From the NCBI RefSeq assembly GCF_001618955.1, contig NZ_LVYV01000007.1:81200-145199 (forward strand): DNA of 64,000 nucleotides. Reading direction: 5' to 3'. Position numbers and translations under genes: made by a program. Positions 10,036 through 18,736 of the stretch are shown piece by piece; within the stretch, counting starts at the first letter, position 1; every line of letters starts with the position of its first letter. Origin of the DNA: Tardiphaga robiniae. GTDB taxonomy: Bacteria; Pseudomonadota; Alphaproteobacteria; Rhizobiales; Xanthobacteraceae. The notes under the pieces were generated by a model. The model was given only the letters and a program-made list of their open reading frames with translations, did not search any database and was not told the DNA's origin.

Positions 10036-10095
10036 TCTTGACGTCTTGGGCGGAGAATCCGTCCATTGCCGTGCTGCTGAAAGCTCGGTGGATCG

Positions 10096-10284
10096 ATGAC
10101 TGAACGCGCGGATAAATTCGTGGAACTCTAGATTTACAAGCATCTCAAAGCTAAGGGCTACCAGGTCGATGGAGACTTCGCGAAGGCGCCGGATCTCGGG
10201 GAGCAATGCCTGGCGGCGGCGAGGGCTCGACTCGTCGCCCCGGATGTGGCGAGAAGCAGATTAACTCAATCTATCCGAAGATAA
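10096..10284 (+). pseudogene. Small DUF768-like protein with an in-frame TAG
   Basis: From the ATG at 10096 the frame reads MTERADKFVEL, then TAG, then IYKHLKAKGYQVDGDFAKAP and a further 25 residues to a TAA at 10284. The start resembles small rhizobial DUF768 proteins ('mstRa.kFv..Wi'). The stop falls where these have an aromatic or polar residue, so a point mutation is likely. The family assignment is tentative. Confidence 0.4.
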
Positions 10285-10385
10285 ACCGCTGATCGTTAAA
10301 ACGTAATAACCATATTTGACCGTCAGAATATGCTCGCAGTATTGCATTAACGGTCCGCGTGGAAGGTTGAGCATCGGAGTTAAAC

Positions 10386-12296
10386 ATGACTCGAAGCCGC
10401 CGCGCACTTGACCAGATCTATCTCCCGTTTTGGGCCGCAGTATTTGTGGCATTGGCTTGCGTTGCGATTCTGGCGCTCAACGGCTGGCGGGAATGGTCAT
10501 CGCGGCAAAACGACCTGAAGAATGCAGAAGTGGATATGGCAAACCTCGCCCGTTCGCTGACGCAGCATGCTGATGACACTTTCGAGTTGGCCGACACTAT
10601 TCTCATCGGACTGGTCAACCGTTTGGAGACGGACGGAACGGGCCCGGCGGCGATCAAAAAAATCCAGACGATCCTGCAACTCCGCAAATCCACGCAGAAG
10701 CGAATTCGGGGTATGTTCATTTATGACGAGACCGGCCGCTGGCTGGCAACCACCGAACAAGTGGACTTCACGCGCCTGAACAACAGCGACCGCGACTACT
10801 TCCAGCGCCATCGCGCATCATCAGATCGAGAGACCCTGATCGGCCGCCCGATTAAAAGCCGATCCGGTGGACAGTGGATCATCACCGCGTCGCGCCGGTT
10901 CAATCATCCGGATGGAAGTTTCGCTGGCGTGGCGTTGACGACCATCGATGCGGCCTATTTCTCGCAGTTTTACGAGCAGTTTGACATCGGCCCGAACGGC
11001 GCCGTCTCGCTGCTGAATGCCGATGGCATCATGCTGGCGCGAAGTCGTGACGAGGGTACCTATGTTGGCCGCGATATGTCGAATTCGCCTTTGTTCAAAA
11101 ACCTTCTCGATAGACCAGCAGCCAGCGTCTACTACTTCAAGTCACCGTTGGATGGCTTGCAGCGCCTGAGTTTTTACCAGTTAAGCAGCCGCTATCCACT
11201 TGTCGTCCTCGCCACGAAAGCCGTGGACGATGTGCTCGAATCCTGGCGATACGAGGCACTCACACGGATGGTCTTCGTCCTCGGCCTGACCGGCTTGATT
11301 GCCACCACCGGTTTCTATCTCGTCCGTCAGTTGCTCGAGCGGCAGCGCATGGCAGCAGCGCTGTTAGCCAAGGAGGCGGACTTCCGGTTGCTGGCCGAAC
11401 AATCCAGTGACATGGTGACGCGGATCGGGTTCGACGAGCGGATTCTTTACGTTTCGCCGTCCTGTGCGCGCGTCGTCGGTTGGGACCCTGGCCAGATCAT
11501 CGGAACTCCCGCCCTCGCCGGGATCAATGCCGAGGACCTGCCGCGGGTCCAGCAGACGGTTACTGCGTTGAAACTCGGCGAAGCGGAAGAGGCCAGGATC
11601 ATCTATCGCACCCGCCATCGGCAAAAAGGCGAGATCTGGATCGAGACGGCAATGCGTGTAACCCGCGTGCCCGAGACCGGCAAGATCGATGGCGTCGTTG
11701 CAATCTCGCGCGACATGACCGAGCACAAGGATTTGGAGAAGAAGCTCGCGGCTCTTGCGATCTCCGATGGGCTTACCGGGCTTGCTAATCGCCGCCACTT
11801 CGATGAGCGGTTGCAGGGAGAGTGGGCCAAGGCCAGCCGCGATAATACTCCCTTGTCGCTATTGCTGATTGACGTCGATCACTTCAAGAAATTCAACGAC
11901 CAGTACGGCCATCAAGCGGGGGATGGTTGCCTGCGCTCGATCTCGCGGATTTTGACCGAACAGGCCCAGCGACCGGCGGATCTTGCCGCGCGGTATGGCG
12001 GCGAGGAGTTCGTTTTGCTGTTACCAAATACCGACGCGGAAGGCTGTGAGCAAGTCGGTCAAAGGGTGCGCGAGGCGCTTCATGAGTTTGGCATGCTGCA
12101 CGTTCTGAATCCGCCTTCTAAGCGGGTAACGGTAAGCCTTGGCGGAGCGACGAACCTGCCTGCCGGAGTCGCAGCCGATTGTGTATCCTTGGTCGCGGCG
12201 GCGGATCGAGCCCTATATGCCGCTAAGGATGGTGGGCGTGATCGGCTGGTAATGTCTGGCCAAGTGATCGCGTGGCCTGGGACGAAGAGCGCCTAA
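10386..12296 (+). CDS. Membrane-bound diguanylate cyclase with dCache, PAS and GGDEF domains
   Basis: 636 residues. A membrane helix at about 12-33, a periplasmic dCache-type sensor (about 45-285), and a second helix at about 292-315. Then a PAS domain from about residue 332 and a GGDEF domain from about 458. The active site is GGEEF at 538-542, and RPAD five residues earlier is an RxxD inhibitory site, so it should make c-di-GMP and be product-inhibited. There is no EAL domain. An AGTTAAAC segment precedes the ATG. Signal and target are unknown. Confidence 0.93.
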   Translation: MTRSRRALDQIYLPFWAAVFVALACVAILALNGWREWSSRQNDLKNAEVDMANLARSLTQHADDTFELADTILIGLVNRLETDGTGPAAIKKIQTILQLRKSTQKRIRGMFIYDETGRWLATTEQVDFTRLNNSDRDYFQRHRASSDRETLIGRPIKSRSGGQWIITASRRFNHPDGSFAGVALTTIDAAYFSQFYEQFDIGPNGAVSLLNADGIMLARSRDEGTYVGRDMSNSPLFKNLLDRPAASVYYFKSPLDGLQRLSFYQLSSRYPLVVLATKAVDDVLESWRYEALTRMVFVLGLTGLIATTGFYLVRQLLERQRMAAALLAKEADFRLLAEQSSDMVTRIGFDERILYVSPSCARVVGWDPGQIIGTPALAGINAEDLPRVQQTVTALKLGEAEEARIIYRTRHRQKGEIWIETAMRVTRVPETGKIDGVVAISRDMTEHKDLEKKLAALAISDGLTGLANRRHFDERLQGEWAKASRDNTPLSLLLIDVDHFKKFNDQYGHQAGDGCLRSISRILTEQAQRPADLAARYGGEEFVLLLPNTDAEGCEQVGQRVREALHEFGMLHVLNPPSKRVTVSLGGATNLPAGVAADCVSLVAAADRALYAAKDGGRDRLVMSGQVIAWPGTKSA

Positions 12297-12314
12297 ACAA
12301 GCAATCTGCTCGGT

Positions 12315-12852
12315 TCGATCCACTGTCGAATGGAATGGTGAGGTAGGCCATCCTGCGCCACATCGGCGACCGTGCCAACGAAGACCTCTTTCCGCTGGCA
12401 GCGGATCGTCCACGACGTCCGCCAGGTCATGCCACCCGACGGCATCGTCGCGTTGGACAACGGGATGTACAAGATATGGTTCGCGCGCAACTACCGCACG
12501 GACGTCGCCAATACACTGCTGCTCGACAACGCGCTTGCGACGATGAGAGCGGGGCTTCCGTCGGGCATGATGGCGGCGCTGCTGTATCCGAAGCGCCGTG
12601 TACTCGTTGTCGCCGGCGACGGCGGTTTTATGATCAATTCGCAGGAACTGGAGACCGCGCAGCGTCTGAAGCTCGATCTCGTCGTGCTCGTAATCGAGGA
12701 TCACGCCTACGGGATGATCAGGTGGAAGCAGGCCGTGGACGGTTTCGCCGATGCGGGGATGACTTTCGGCAATCCGGATTTCGTCGCCTACGCGCAGTCC
12801 TACGGTGCCCAGGGGCATCGCGTGACCGAGGTGGGCGGTCTGGCACCTGCGG
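12315..12852 (+). pseudogene. Acetolactate-synthase-like TPP enzyme, C-terminal fragment
   Basis: The frame from 12372 encodes the TPP-binding C-terminal domain (VALDNGMYKIWFARNY, then VLVVAGDGGFMINSQE and DHAYGMIRWKQAVDGF). The GDGG...N motif for Mg-TPP is intact. Upstream, HIGDRANED lies in another frame, and the first two domains (about 350 residues) are missing. The natural end is lost: after VTEVGGLAPAG at about 12852 the sequence becomes the reverse strand of a recombinase gene. The gene is broken at both ends. Confidence 0.75.
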
Positions 12853-13324
12853 GTGTCCAGTTTCCGATTGAGTTGGCGCATAAGGCGTGAAGCAATTGCC
12901 GTAACGCAAGTGCGTTTCGCATTGCTTGTACCAGTACGAATGAGCGCCAATAGCCCTCGATCTCTCCAGGCGACGACGTAATCAGCACTGCGAGCGATGA
13001 GAGGCCGTGCGTCGCGACAAAATTATCGAGGGATTGAAATGAAACCGCTGCGCTCGATTGGTCATTGGTAAGCAGCCAATCCGCGAGGGCCAGCCTTAGT
13101 ATAGGTTCTGCCACCCCAAAGAAGGCAAGGTTTACGGTCCGCTTGCGCCCGTCGACATAGAAGGAAACTGCAGAGAGAGAAGGGAACTTCTTGATCGGGC
13201 GGTATTCGTTTGTGAAGTCGTCGTAGTATCGGACGGTCGATGGAGGAGGGGGAAGATCGTTGCAAATCGCCCGGACCATCTCAGTCGCAAGTCGTTCTTT
13301 CTTCTGTTGAGATGCTGGTTTCAT
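12800..13324 (-). pseudogene. Truncated partner gene of the tyrosine recombinase
   Basis: Starts at an ATG (13324) that overlaps the stop of the integrase gene as ATGA, so the two were translationally coupled. About 157 residues (MKPASQQKKERLATEMVRAI onward to LLHALCANSIGNWTP) look genuine; after about 12852 the frame runs into the opposite strand of the TPP-enzyme fragment and ends at once. It resembles the N-terminal part of second recombinase-like proteins in multi-gene recombinase cassettes, which are several times longer. That identification is inference. Confidence 0.5.
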
Positions 13325-14601
13325 GTATGTTCTCGGCCAACGCAATGGCGCAAAGCGTCGACGAAGTCGTCAAAGCTTTCGTTCCAGACCTCCGCAGCCG
13401 ACGTCTCAAAGTAAGCTTGCGCATACAGCCGCGGCATGTCCGAACTCGGCGTCCATCCGAAAAACATTCGGAGTTTTTCAGCCGCACGGTCCAGTTCGAT
13501 GCCGCCTTCTTGATACAATCGCATTCGGGTTACGGCGCAAGTATGCCTCAGGTCATGACCGGACACGCTAGAAAGTCCTTGCTTATTGAGCGCTCGACGC
13601 GCTGGTTCGGACAATGCTTGAGTGGCAATCTCGAAGATCTCACTGAGAGCTCTTAGCGAGATTGGATTCCGCTTCTGAGACATCAAAAGCTGCGGATGAT
13701 AAGTTCGGCCGCGGTAGTTTGCGCCGTAGCGTTCGAAGATCGCGACGAGTTCGAGTGGAACAGGAAGTTGCCTAACGGCGAGGAAAGTTTTTAGACCTGG
13801 TGGTTCTCGTCTGGGATCGACATCATCGTCAGCCGTTCCTTCGACGGTGAGGCGGTAAGTCTTCTCGCCAGTAGATGGATCGTCCTCATCTTCGATTGCG
13901 TTCCGGAGAAGGATAGCGGCTTCTCCACGCCTGAGGCCCATGCGAAGCAGCAATGTGAAAACGAGCAAGTTGCGCCAGCGCTGAGCTTCAGTTCGAAACG
14001 GATTGCGATCTGACGATGGATTGAATATCTCGTAGAGATCTTCAATTACAACGGGCGGCAGCGCTCGAATAGGGACAGGGGCCCGAACTGGGGCAGGGCT
14101 GAGTTGACCGTACAGCTGACTAAGGCGCCGGAGGCGAGCCTCAATAGCCCCTGCCCGAAATTCGGAGCTGTTGCTCCCGTGACGCAGAATATCCACCACG
14201 AACGCTAGAGATGTTTCCCAAGTTGCCGACCTGTTTTTGCCGTCCCTAGCTGTCTGGTTCCGCAAGCTTGCGAGGAAACCGATGAGTATGTCTTCGAGAG
14301 CATCAATTTCCTGGTCTGCCAGGAGTTTGTCGAGACAATCGCTTCCGCCGTGCCGATCCTGAGCATAGGAGTAGATGCGGTTGATCGCGCGCAAGCGCCT
14401 TTGTTTCGTCGATGGCCGCATTGCGTCATTGAGAACTTCTATCCAGATCGCCCCCCAAAAACGCGGTTCATGCGTTTCGGACAAGCAGACGAAACCTGAG
14501 AGCCCCCGAGGAACTAACTCCGACCGAAGAGCACGGATGCTGGGCTGTGGCACAGTAGATCTCCGCCGAATTACGAGGTCACTAGCTACTGTCGCGATCA
14601 A
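13321..14601 (-). CDS. Tyrosine-type site-specific recombinase/integrase
   Basis: 426 residues. The catalytic domain occupies the C-terminal half: Arg in LLLRMGLRRGEAAILL (about 220), the HxxR box HDLRHTCA (about 350), then MFFGW, where Trp replaces the second His, and a candidate nucleophile Tyr in PRLYAQAYF (about 398). These are enough for a working recombinase. It is coupled by ATGA to a truncated second gene. No transposase, cargo gene or complete element ends are visible, so it may be a stranded part of a mobile cassette. Confidence 0.88.
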   Translation of the reverse strand: MIATVASDLVIRRRSTVPQPSIRALRSELVPRGLSGFVCLSETHEPRFWGAIWIEVLNDAMRPSTKQRRLRAINRIYSYAQDRHGGSDCLDKLLADQEIDALEDILIGFLASLRNQTARDGKNRSATWETSLAFVVDILRHGSNSSEFRAGAIEARLRRLSQLYGQLSPAPVRAPVPIRALPPVVIEDLYEIFNPSSDRNPFRTEAQRWRNLLVFTLLLRMGLRRGEAAILLRNAIEDEDDPSTGEKTYRLTVEGTADDDVDPRREPPGLKTFLAVRQLPVPLELVAIFERYGANYRGRTYHPQLLMSQKRNPISLRALSEIFEIATQALSEPARRALNKQGLSSVSGHDLRHTCAVTRMRLYQEGGIELDRAAEKLRMFFGWTPSSDMPRLYAQAYFETSAAEVWNESFDDFVDALRHCVGREHT

Positions 14602-15173
14602 TCGCCCATGCGGTATCGGGCGCGCAGGTCAACCTGAACACAGAGGATAGTTCGCAACGATCGAGCCGTTCGCGGATCGATGAGGATTCTACTAATCTGC
14701 AGACGGATAAAGCGCCAGCCCAGCGCAGGAGGGCGCAGATGCACGGACTACGAGCCGAATTGCCCAGCGAGATATTGCGTTCGCTACGGCCGAAAGAATT
14801 GAGTTCTTAGCGGTGAAGGATCGAGTCCTGCTAATGTAGTTTGACCGACAAGCCTCACAGGAAAAACGTCCAAGCCATACAGGAAGACAGTCCAATTATC
14901 GCTGTGCGATGTTTTCGAAATAAAATCGATTACCAACTGGCTGTTGCCGAACGGCCTCACTTTCGGCTGCGCACCCGACGCTGCACATGAGCTATTGCCC
15001 GACAATGCGACAACTGAAACCGCAGTATGTTCGGTTCCGACGCAATCTGTAGCGATCCGAGCTGAAAAATGCGACAAAATCGAAACCGCGCACTTATTCC
15101 ATAATATACCTTATGCGAATCCGAGATGTGGGCTCTGGGGCCGAGCTAGAGCCTTCACCCGGTCACGCTCCAG
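14602..15173. other. Stretch with no recognisable gene
   Basis: Contains the upstream region of the recombinase gene and an AT-richer spacer before the serine hydrolase. No coding frame with family features, tRNA or clear inverted repeats were found. An element end could lie here, but no matching repeat is visible near 12,852. Confidence 0.4.
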
Positions 15174-16487
15174 CTACTTCCTGATCGCGTCGTAAACCAG
15201 CGTCTTCAGGATCGGCTGGATGCGGCCCCGCTGGGTCGGTGTCTGCACCATCAGAATCATCACCACGTCCTGATCGGGATAGGTCCAGAAATACGTCCCG
15301 GCGGCGCCGCCCCAGGCCATCTCGCCGACAAAACCGGGAACGCCGTCGTCGCCGGGTCCGGTGCGGACGCCGAAGCCGAGGCCGTAACCGAAACCGGCGC
15401 CCGGATAGTAATAGGCCCAGGGCTTCACATCGCTGGCCGGTGCGACCTGGTTCTGGCGCATCAGCTGGACCGACTCGGGCTTGAGGATTCGGACGCCGTC
15501 GAGCGTGCCGCCATTGATCAGCATCTGCAGGAAGCGCGCGTAATCGCCCGTGGTGGAGACGAGGCCGCCTCCTCCTGACTCCCATCTTCGCTTCATCGTG
15601 GGATCGCTGATGGTCTCGTTGCCGATGATACGGTCAGTTGGCATCGGCTGCGCAATCCGCGGCGCCTTGGCGGGATCGAGCACGTAGTAGCCGGTGTCGG
15701 TCATGCCCAGCGGATCGAACAGATACTGCCGCTGGAAGTCATACAGCGACTGGCCCGATGCGATCTCGATGATGCGGCCGAGAAGATCGGTCGAATGGCC
15801 ATAGTCCCAGACTGTGGCCGGCTGATAGGCCAGCGGCAGTTTCGCAAGCCGCGCGGCAAAGTCGGCATTATCGAAATCGCCGTCGAACAGGCCTGCGTCG
15901 AGATAAAGCTCCGTGATTAGCCCGAGATTGGTGAAAGCCGAACTGATGCCGGACGACTGCCGCATCAGGTCGAGCACAGTGATCGGCTTCTCGGCCGGCG
16001 CGAAGTCGAGATAGGTTTTGCCGCTGGCATCCGTGCGCTCGGTCGCGACCTGCGGATGGGCGAAAGACGGAATGAATTTGGCGATGGGATCGTCGAGCCT
16101 GAGCTTATCCTGCTCCACCAAAATCATAGCCGCGACTGATGTCACAGGCTTCGACATCGAATACAGCCGGAAGATCGTATCCGTCGTCATCGGCGCCATG
16201 GTCGCGGGATCGCGAACGCCGAAGGCCTCGTAATAGACCGGTTTGCCGCGGTGCTGGATCAGCATGATCGCGCCGGCGAGATGGCCCTGGCCGACTTCGC
16301 GGTCGAGCATTTCGGTGACGCGGTTCAGGCCCTCCTGGGAAAAGCTGCTGAGATCAGGCTTGTCGGTCAGCAGGCTGGTGCCTGCCAATGCGGGCGTCAC
16401 CAGCGCCGCCGCAATGGCGATGACAGACAGGAAGTCGCAAGATCGTCGCAAGATTGACACTGGATTTCCGCAAGCGGGCTTGAACAC
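15174..16487 (-). CDS. Exported serine hydrolase of the beta-lactamase / class C family
   Basis: 437 residues. An N-terminal export signal ends near VTPALAG (residues 30-36). The catalytic SxxK box is Ser110-Met-Ser-Lys113 (LYSMSKPVTS), and the second motif is Tyr-x-x in WDYGHSTD (about 230). This is the beta-lactamase-related/esterase fold (EstB, LACTB-like). The family includes carboxylesterases and peptidases as well as beta-lactamases, and resistance should not be assumed. It should act in the periplasm. No linked genes indicate a substrate. Confidence 0.9.
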   Translation of the reverse strand: MFKPACGNPVSILRRSCDFLSVIAIAAALVTPALAGTSLLTDKPDLSSFSQEGLNRVTEMLDREVGQGHLAGAIMLIQHRGKPVYYEAFGVRDPATMAPMTTDTIFRLYSMSKPVTSVAAMILVEQDKLRLDDPIAKFIPSFAHPQVATERTDASGKTYLDFAPAEKPITVLDLMRQSSGISSAFTNLGLITELYLDAGLFDGDFDNADFAARLAKLPLAYQPATVWDYGHSTDLLGRIIEIASGQSLYDFQRQYLFDPLGMTDTGYYVLDPAKAPRIAQPMPTDRIIGNETISDPTMKRRWESGGGGLVSTTGDYARFLQMLINGGTLDGVRILKPESVQLMRQNQVAPASDVKPWAYYYPGAGFGYGLGFGVRTGPGDDGVPGFVGEMAWGGAAGTYFWTYPDQDVVMILMVQTPTQRGRIQPILKTLVYDAIRK

Positions 16488-16584
16488 GGTCGGACGCTAA
16501 CACCGAGATATTTCAGATACTTGTCGGAAAATCACTCAATTTGCCAATATCGCGGTTTTACAGCGATTGGCGGCCCCATGTGGA

Positions 16585-17343
16585 TCACAAATGCGCATCG
16601 GGCTTGCGCACGCTTCCGGGCGGCGGAAACCGGATCGTGGTGCCCACAGTGATCCAGTTCGAATTCTCGCCGGTGATGTTGCGGCCGTAGATCACGTCGA
16701 GGGAGAATGTCTCGTTGGGCCGATAGCGCACGCCGGTCTGGATACGGGGCTGGATCACGCTGGCGAATCCGGCGTGACCCGCCTGCCCGTAAAGCTCGAC
16801 GGTGTATTCCAGCACGTCGGTGAATTTCCAGTCGAAGCCGACGCCATAGGTGAAGTAGTGGCGATCGAGCACGCGGTCCCACAGCCAGCCGGCATTGAGA
16901 TTGATGCGCGTGGTTTCGGAGAAGCGATAGGTCGCCGGAATCTCCGCAAAAACCGCCGTGTTCTGGCCGGTCATGGCGTCGAATGTGCCGCTGGCCAGCG
17001 CCGAGACGCCGAACTTTCCGATACCGGTCGGCTCGAGATTGATCTTCGCCTTGGGCGCCAGCGTGGTGCTGAAATCGCCGTCGGAGCGGCTGTAATTGGT
17101 GAGCACGCTGAGTTCGACCGGACGCGTGATTTCGACGACGCAGGATGGATTGGCCACCGCGGCGAAGTCGCTGTTGGTGGCCATCGAATACCAGCTCTCG
17201 ACCTTGCAGGAGCCGAGGTCCGAAATATCCGCCGCATCGACCGCATAGGCGCCATTGGCCGCCTCCGCGTGGTCCGCAGCCACCAGCTGCGCCGCAGCGA
17301 CGAAGCCGAACAGGACGAGTGCGCGAAAGAGAAGAGCAGCCAT
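16585..17343 (-). CDS. Exported beta-barrel-like protein of unknown function, next to nitrile hydratase
   Basis: 252 residues with a signal peptide (ALVLFGFVAAAQLVAADHAEA). The body has alternating polar/hydrophobic strands with aromatic girdles (TRINLNAGWLWD, HYFTYGVGFDWKFTD, RPNETFSLDVIYGRN), as in outer-membrane barrels of 8-12 strands. Two Cys (about 46 and 68) may pair. It diverges from nthA with 65 bases between them, so the two may share a control region. A role in nitrile or amide passage across the outer membrane is speculation. Confidence 0.75.
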   Translation of the reverse strand: MAALLFRALVLFGFVAAAQLVAADHAEAANGAYAVDAADISDLGSCKVESWYSMATNSDFAAVANPSCVVEITRPVELSVLTNYSRSDGDFSTTLAPKAKINLEPTGIGKFGVSALASGTFDAMTGQNTAVFAEIPATYRFSETTRINLNAGWLWDRVLDRHYFTYGVGFDWKFTDVLEYTVELYGQAGHAGFASVIQPRIQTGVRYRPNETFSLDVIYGRNITGENSNWITVGTTIRFPPPGSVRKPDAHL

Positions 17344-17408
17344 GTCGTAGGCGTAGCTGAGTCCCGAAACGCTCGACAGAACATTCGCGCGTCGCCTATC
17401 CTGCCGGT

Positions 17409-18035
17409 ATGAGCGAACACCATCATGACCACGATCACGATCATTCCGAATTGTCGGACACCGAGCTGCGCGTCCGCGCGCTCGAGACCATTCTGACCGA
17501 GAAGGGCTATATCGATCCGGCTGCGCTGGACGCGATGATCCAGGCCTATGAGACCAAGATCGGCCCGCATAACGGTGCGCTGGTGGTGGCCAAGGCCTGG
17601 ACCGATCCGGCCTTCAAGGAGGCGCTGCTGGCCGATGGCTCCGCGGCGGTCGGTACGCTCGGCCATGTCAGCCGGACCGGCGATCATCTCGTCGTGGTCG
17701 AGAACACGCCCGAACGCCACAACATGGTCGTATGCACGCTGTGCTCCTGTTACCCTTGGGAAATGCTCGGCCTCCCCCCGGTCTGGTACAAGGCGGCGCC
17801 CTATCGTTCGCGCGCCGTCAAGGATCCGCGCGGCGTGCTGGCGGACTTCGGCTTCACGATCCCCAAGGATACGGAGATCCGCGTCTGGGACTCGACGGCG
17901 GAAACGCGCTTTCTGGTTTTGCCGATGCGCCCTGCAGGTACCGAGGGCTGGAGCGAGGAACAACTCGCCGAACTGGTCACGCGCGACTCGATGATCGGCA
18001 CGGGTCTGGTGACAGCGCCGGGAGCCCCATCGTGA
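17409..18035 (+). CDS. nthA: Nitrile hydratase alpha subunit, cobalt type
   Basis: 208 residues. The metal-claw motif VCTLCSCY (Cys109, Cys112, Cys114) has Thr after the first Cys, the mark of the cobalt rather than the iron enzyme. The next residues, [13 protein letters not shown], are also diagnostic. With the beta subunit it hydrates nitriles to amides in the cytoplasm. The N-terminus is unusual: [12 protein letters not shown] is a likely metal-binding tail. The stop overlaps the GTG start of nthB. No amidase or activator gene is adjacent. Confidence 0.97.
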   Translation: MSEHHHDHDHDHSELSDTELRVRALETILTEKGYIDPAALDAMIQAYETKIGPHNGALVVAKAWTDPAFKEALLADGSAAVGTLGHVSRTGDHLVVVENTPERHNMVVCTLCSCYPWEMLGLPPVWYKAAPYRSRAVKDPRGVLADFGFTIPKDTEIRVWDSTAETRFLVLPMRPAGTEGWSEEQLAELVTRDSMIGTGLVTAPGAPS

Positions 18036-18691
18036 ACGGCGTCCACGACATGGGCGGCATGGACGGTTTCGGCAAGGTCGAGCCGGAGCCGAACGAGCCG
18101 ATGTTTCATGCCGAATGGGAAGCGCGCGTGCTGGCCATGGTGCGAGCCATGGGCGCGACCGGTGCCTTCAACATCGATGCCTCACGCTTCTATCGCGAGA
18201 CGCTGCCGCCGGAGGTCTATCTCTCCAGCAGCTACTACAAGAAATGGTTTCTCGGCCTTGAGGATATGCTGGTCGAACGCGGCTTCCTCGCTGCGGATGA
18301 GGTCAAGGCCGGCCACGCATCGGCGCCGCCAAAGCCGCTGAAGCGCGGCAGCTTCACCACGAACAGCGTCGACCGCGTGCTGACGCGCGGCTCATTCACG
18401 CGCCCTGCTTCGGCGCCTGCCGCATTCGCGATCGGCGATCGCGTGCGGATGAAGAACATTCATCCGACCACCCATACGCGCTTGCCGCGCTACGTCCGCG
18501 GTCATGTCGGGGTGATCGAGCGGATACACGGCGCCCATGTCTATCCCGACACGGCGGCGCATGACCAGGGCGAAAACCCGCAATGGCTCTACACCGTCGT
18601 GTTCGACGGCGCGGAGTTGTGGGGCGCCGATGGCGACCCGACGCTGAAAGTGTCGGTTGAGGCGTTCGAGCCATATCTCGACCCGGCGTGA
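18032..18691 (+). CDS. nthB: Nitrile hydratase beta subunit
   Basis: 219 residues from a GTG at 18032 that overlaps the nthA stop (GTGA), which implies coupled translation and equal subunit supply. It starts [20 protein letters not shown], the standard beta-subunit N-terminus, and has the C-terminal SH3-like domain ([40 protein letters not shown]). Length is normal. There is no separate activator gene (P14K/P47K type) downstream; the next gene is convergent. Confidence 0.97.
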   Translation: MNGVHDMGGMDGFGKVEPEPNEPMFHAEWEARVLAMVRAMGATGAFNIDASRFYRETLPPEVYLSSSYYKKWFLGLEDMLVERGFLAADEVKAGHASAPPKPLKRGSFTTNSVDRVLTRGSFTRPASAPAAFAIGDRVRMKNIHPTTHTRLPRYVRGHVGVIERIHGAHVYPDTAAHDQGENPQWLYTVVFDGAELWGADGDPTLKVSVEAFEPYLDPA

Positions 18692-18692
18692 T

Positions 18693-18721
18693 GGGTGGCG
18701 GCATCGGCCGCCTGCCCACCC
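18693..18721. terminator. Bidirectional hairpin between nthB and the Bug-protein gene
   Basis: GGGTGGCGGC pairs with GCCGCC plus CCCACCC across a short loop, in the 45 bases between the convergent stops at 18691 and 18737. There is no long T-run on either side, so termination strength is uncertain. Confidence 0.5.
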
Positions 18722-18736
18722 GCCGGTTCGCCAGCG

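Noticed and set aside
2058..12300. Insertion sequences as the cause of the gene fragments
   Set aside because: No transposase frame or terminal inverted repeat pair could be recognised at any fragment boundary.
15174..16487. Antibiotic-resistance beta-lactamase
   Set aside because: The fold and SxxK box are shared with many esterases and peptidases; nothing in the sequence shows beta-lactam hydrolysis.
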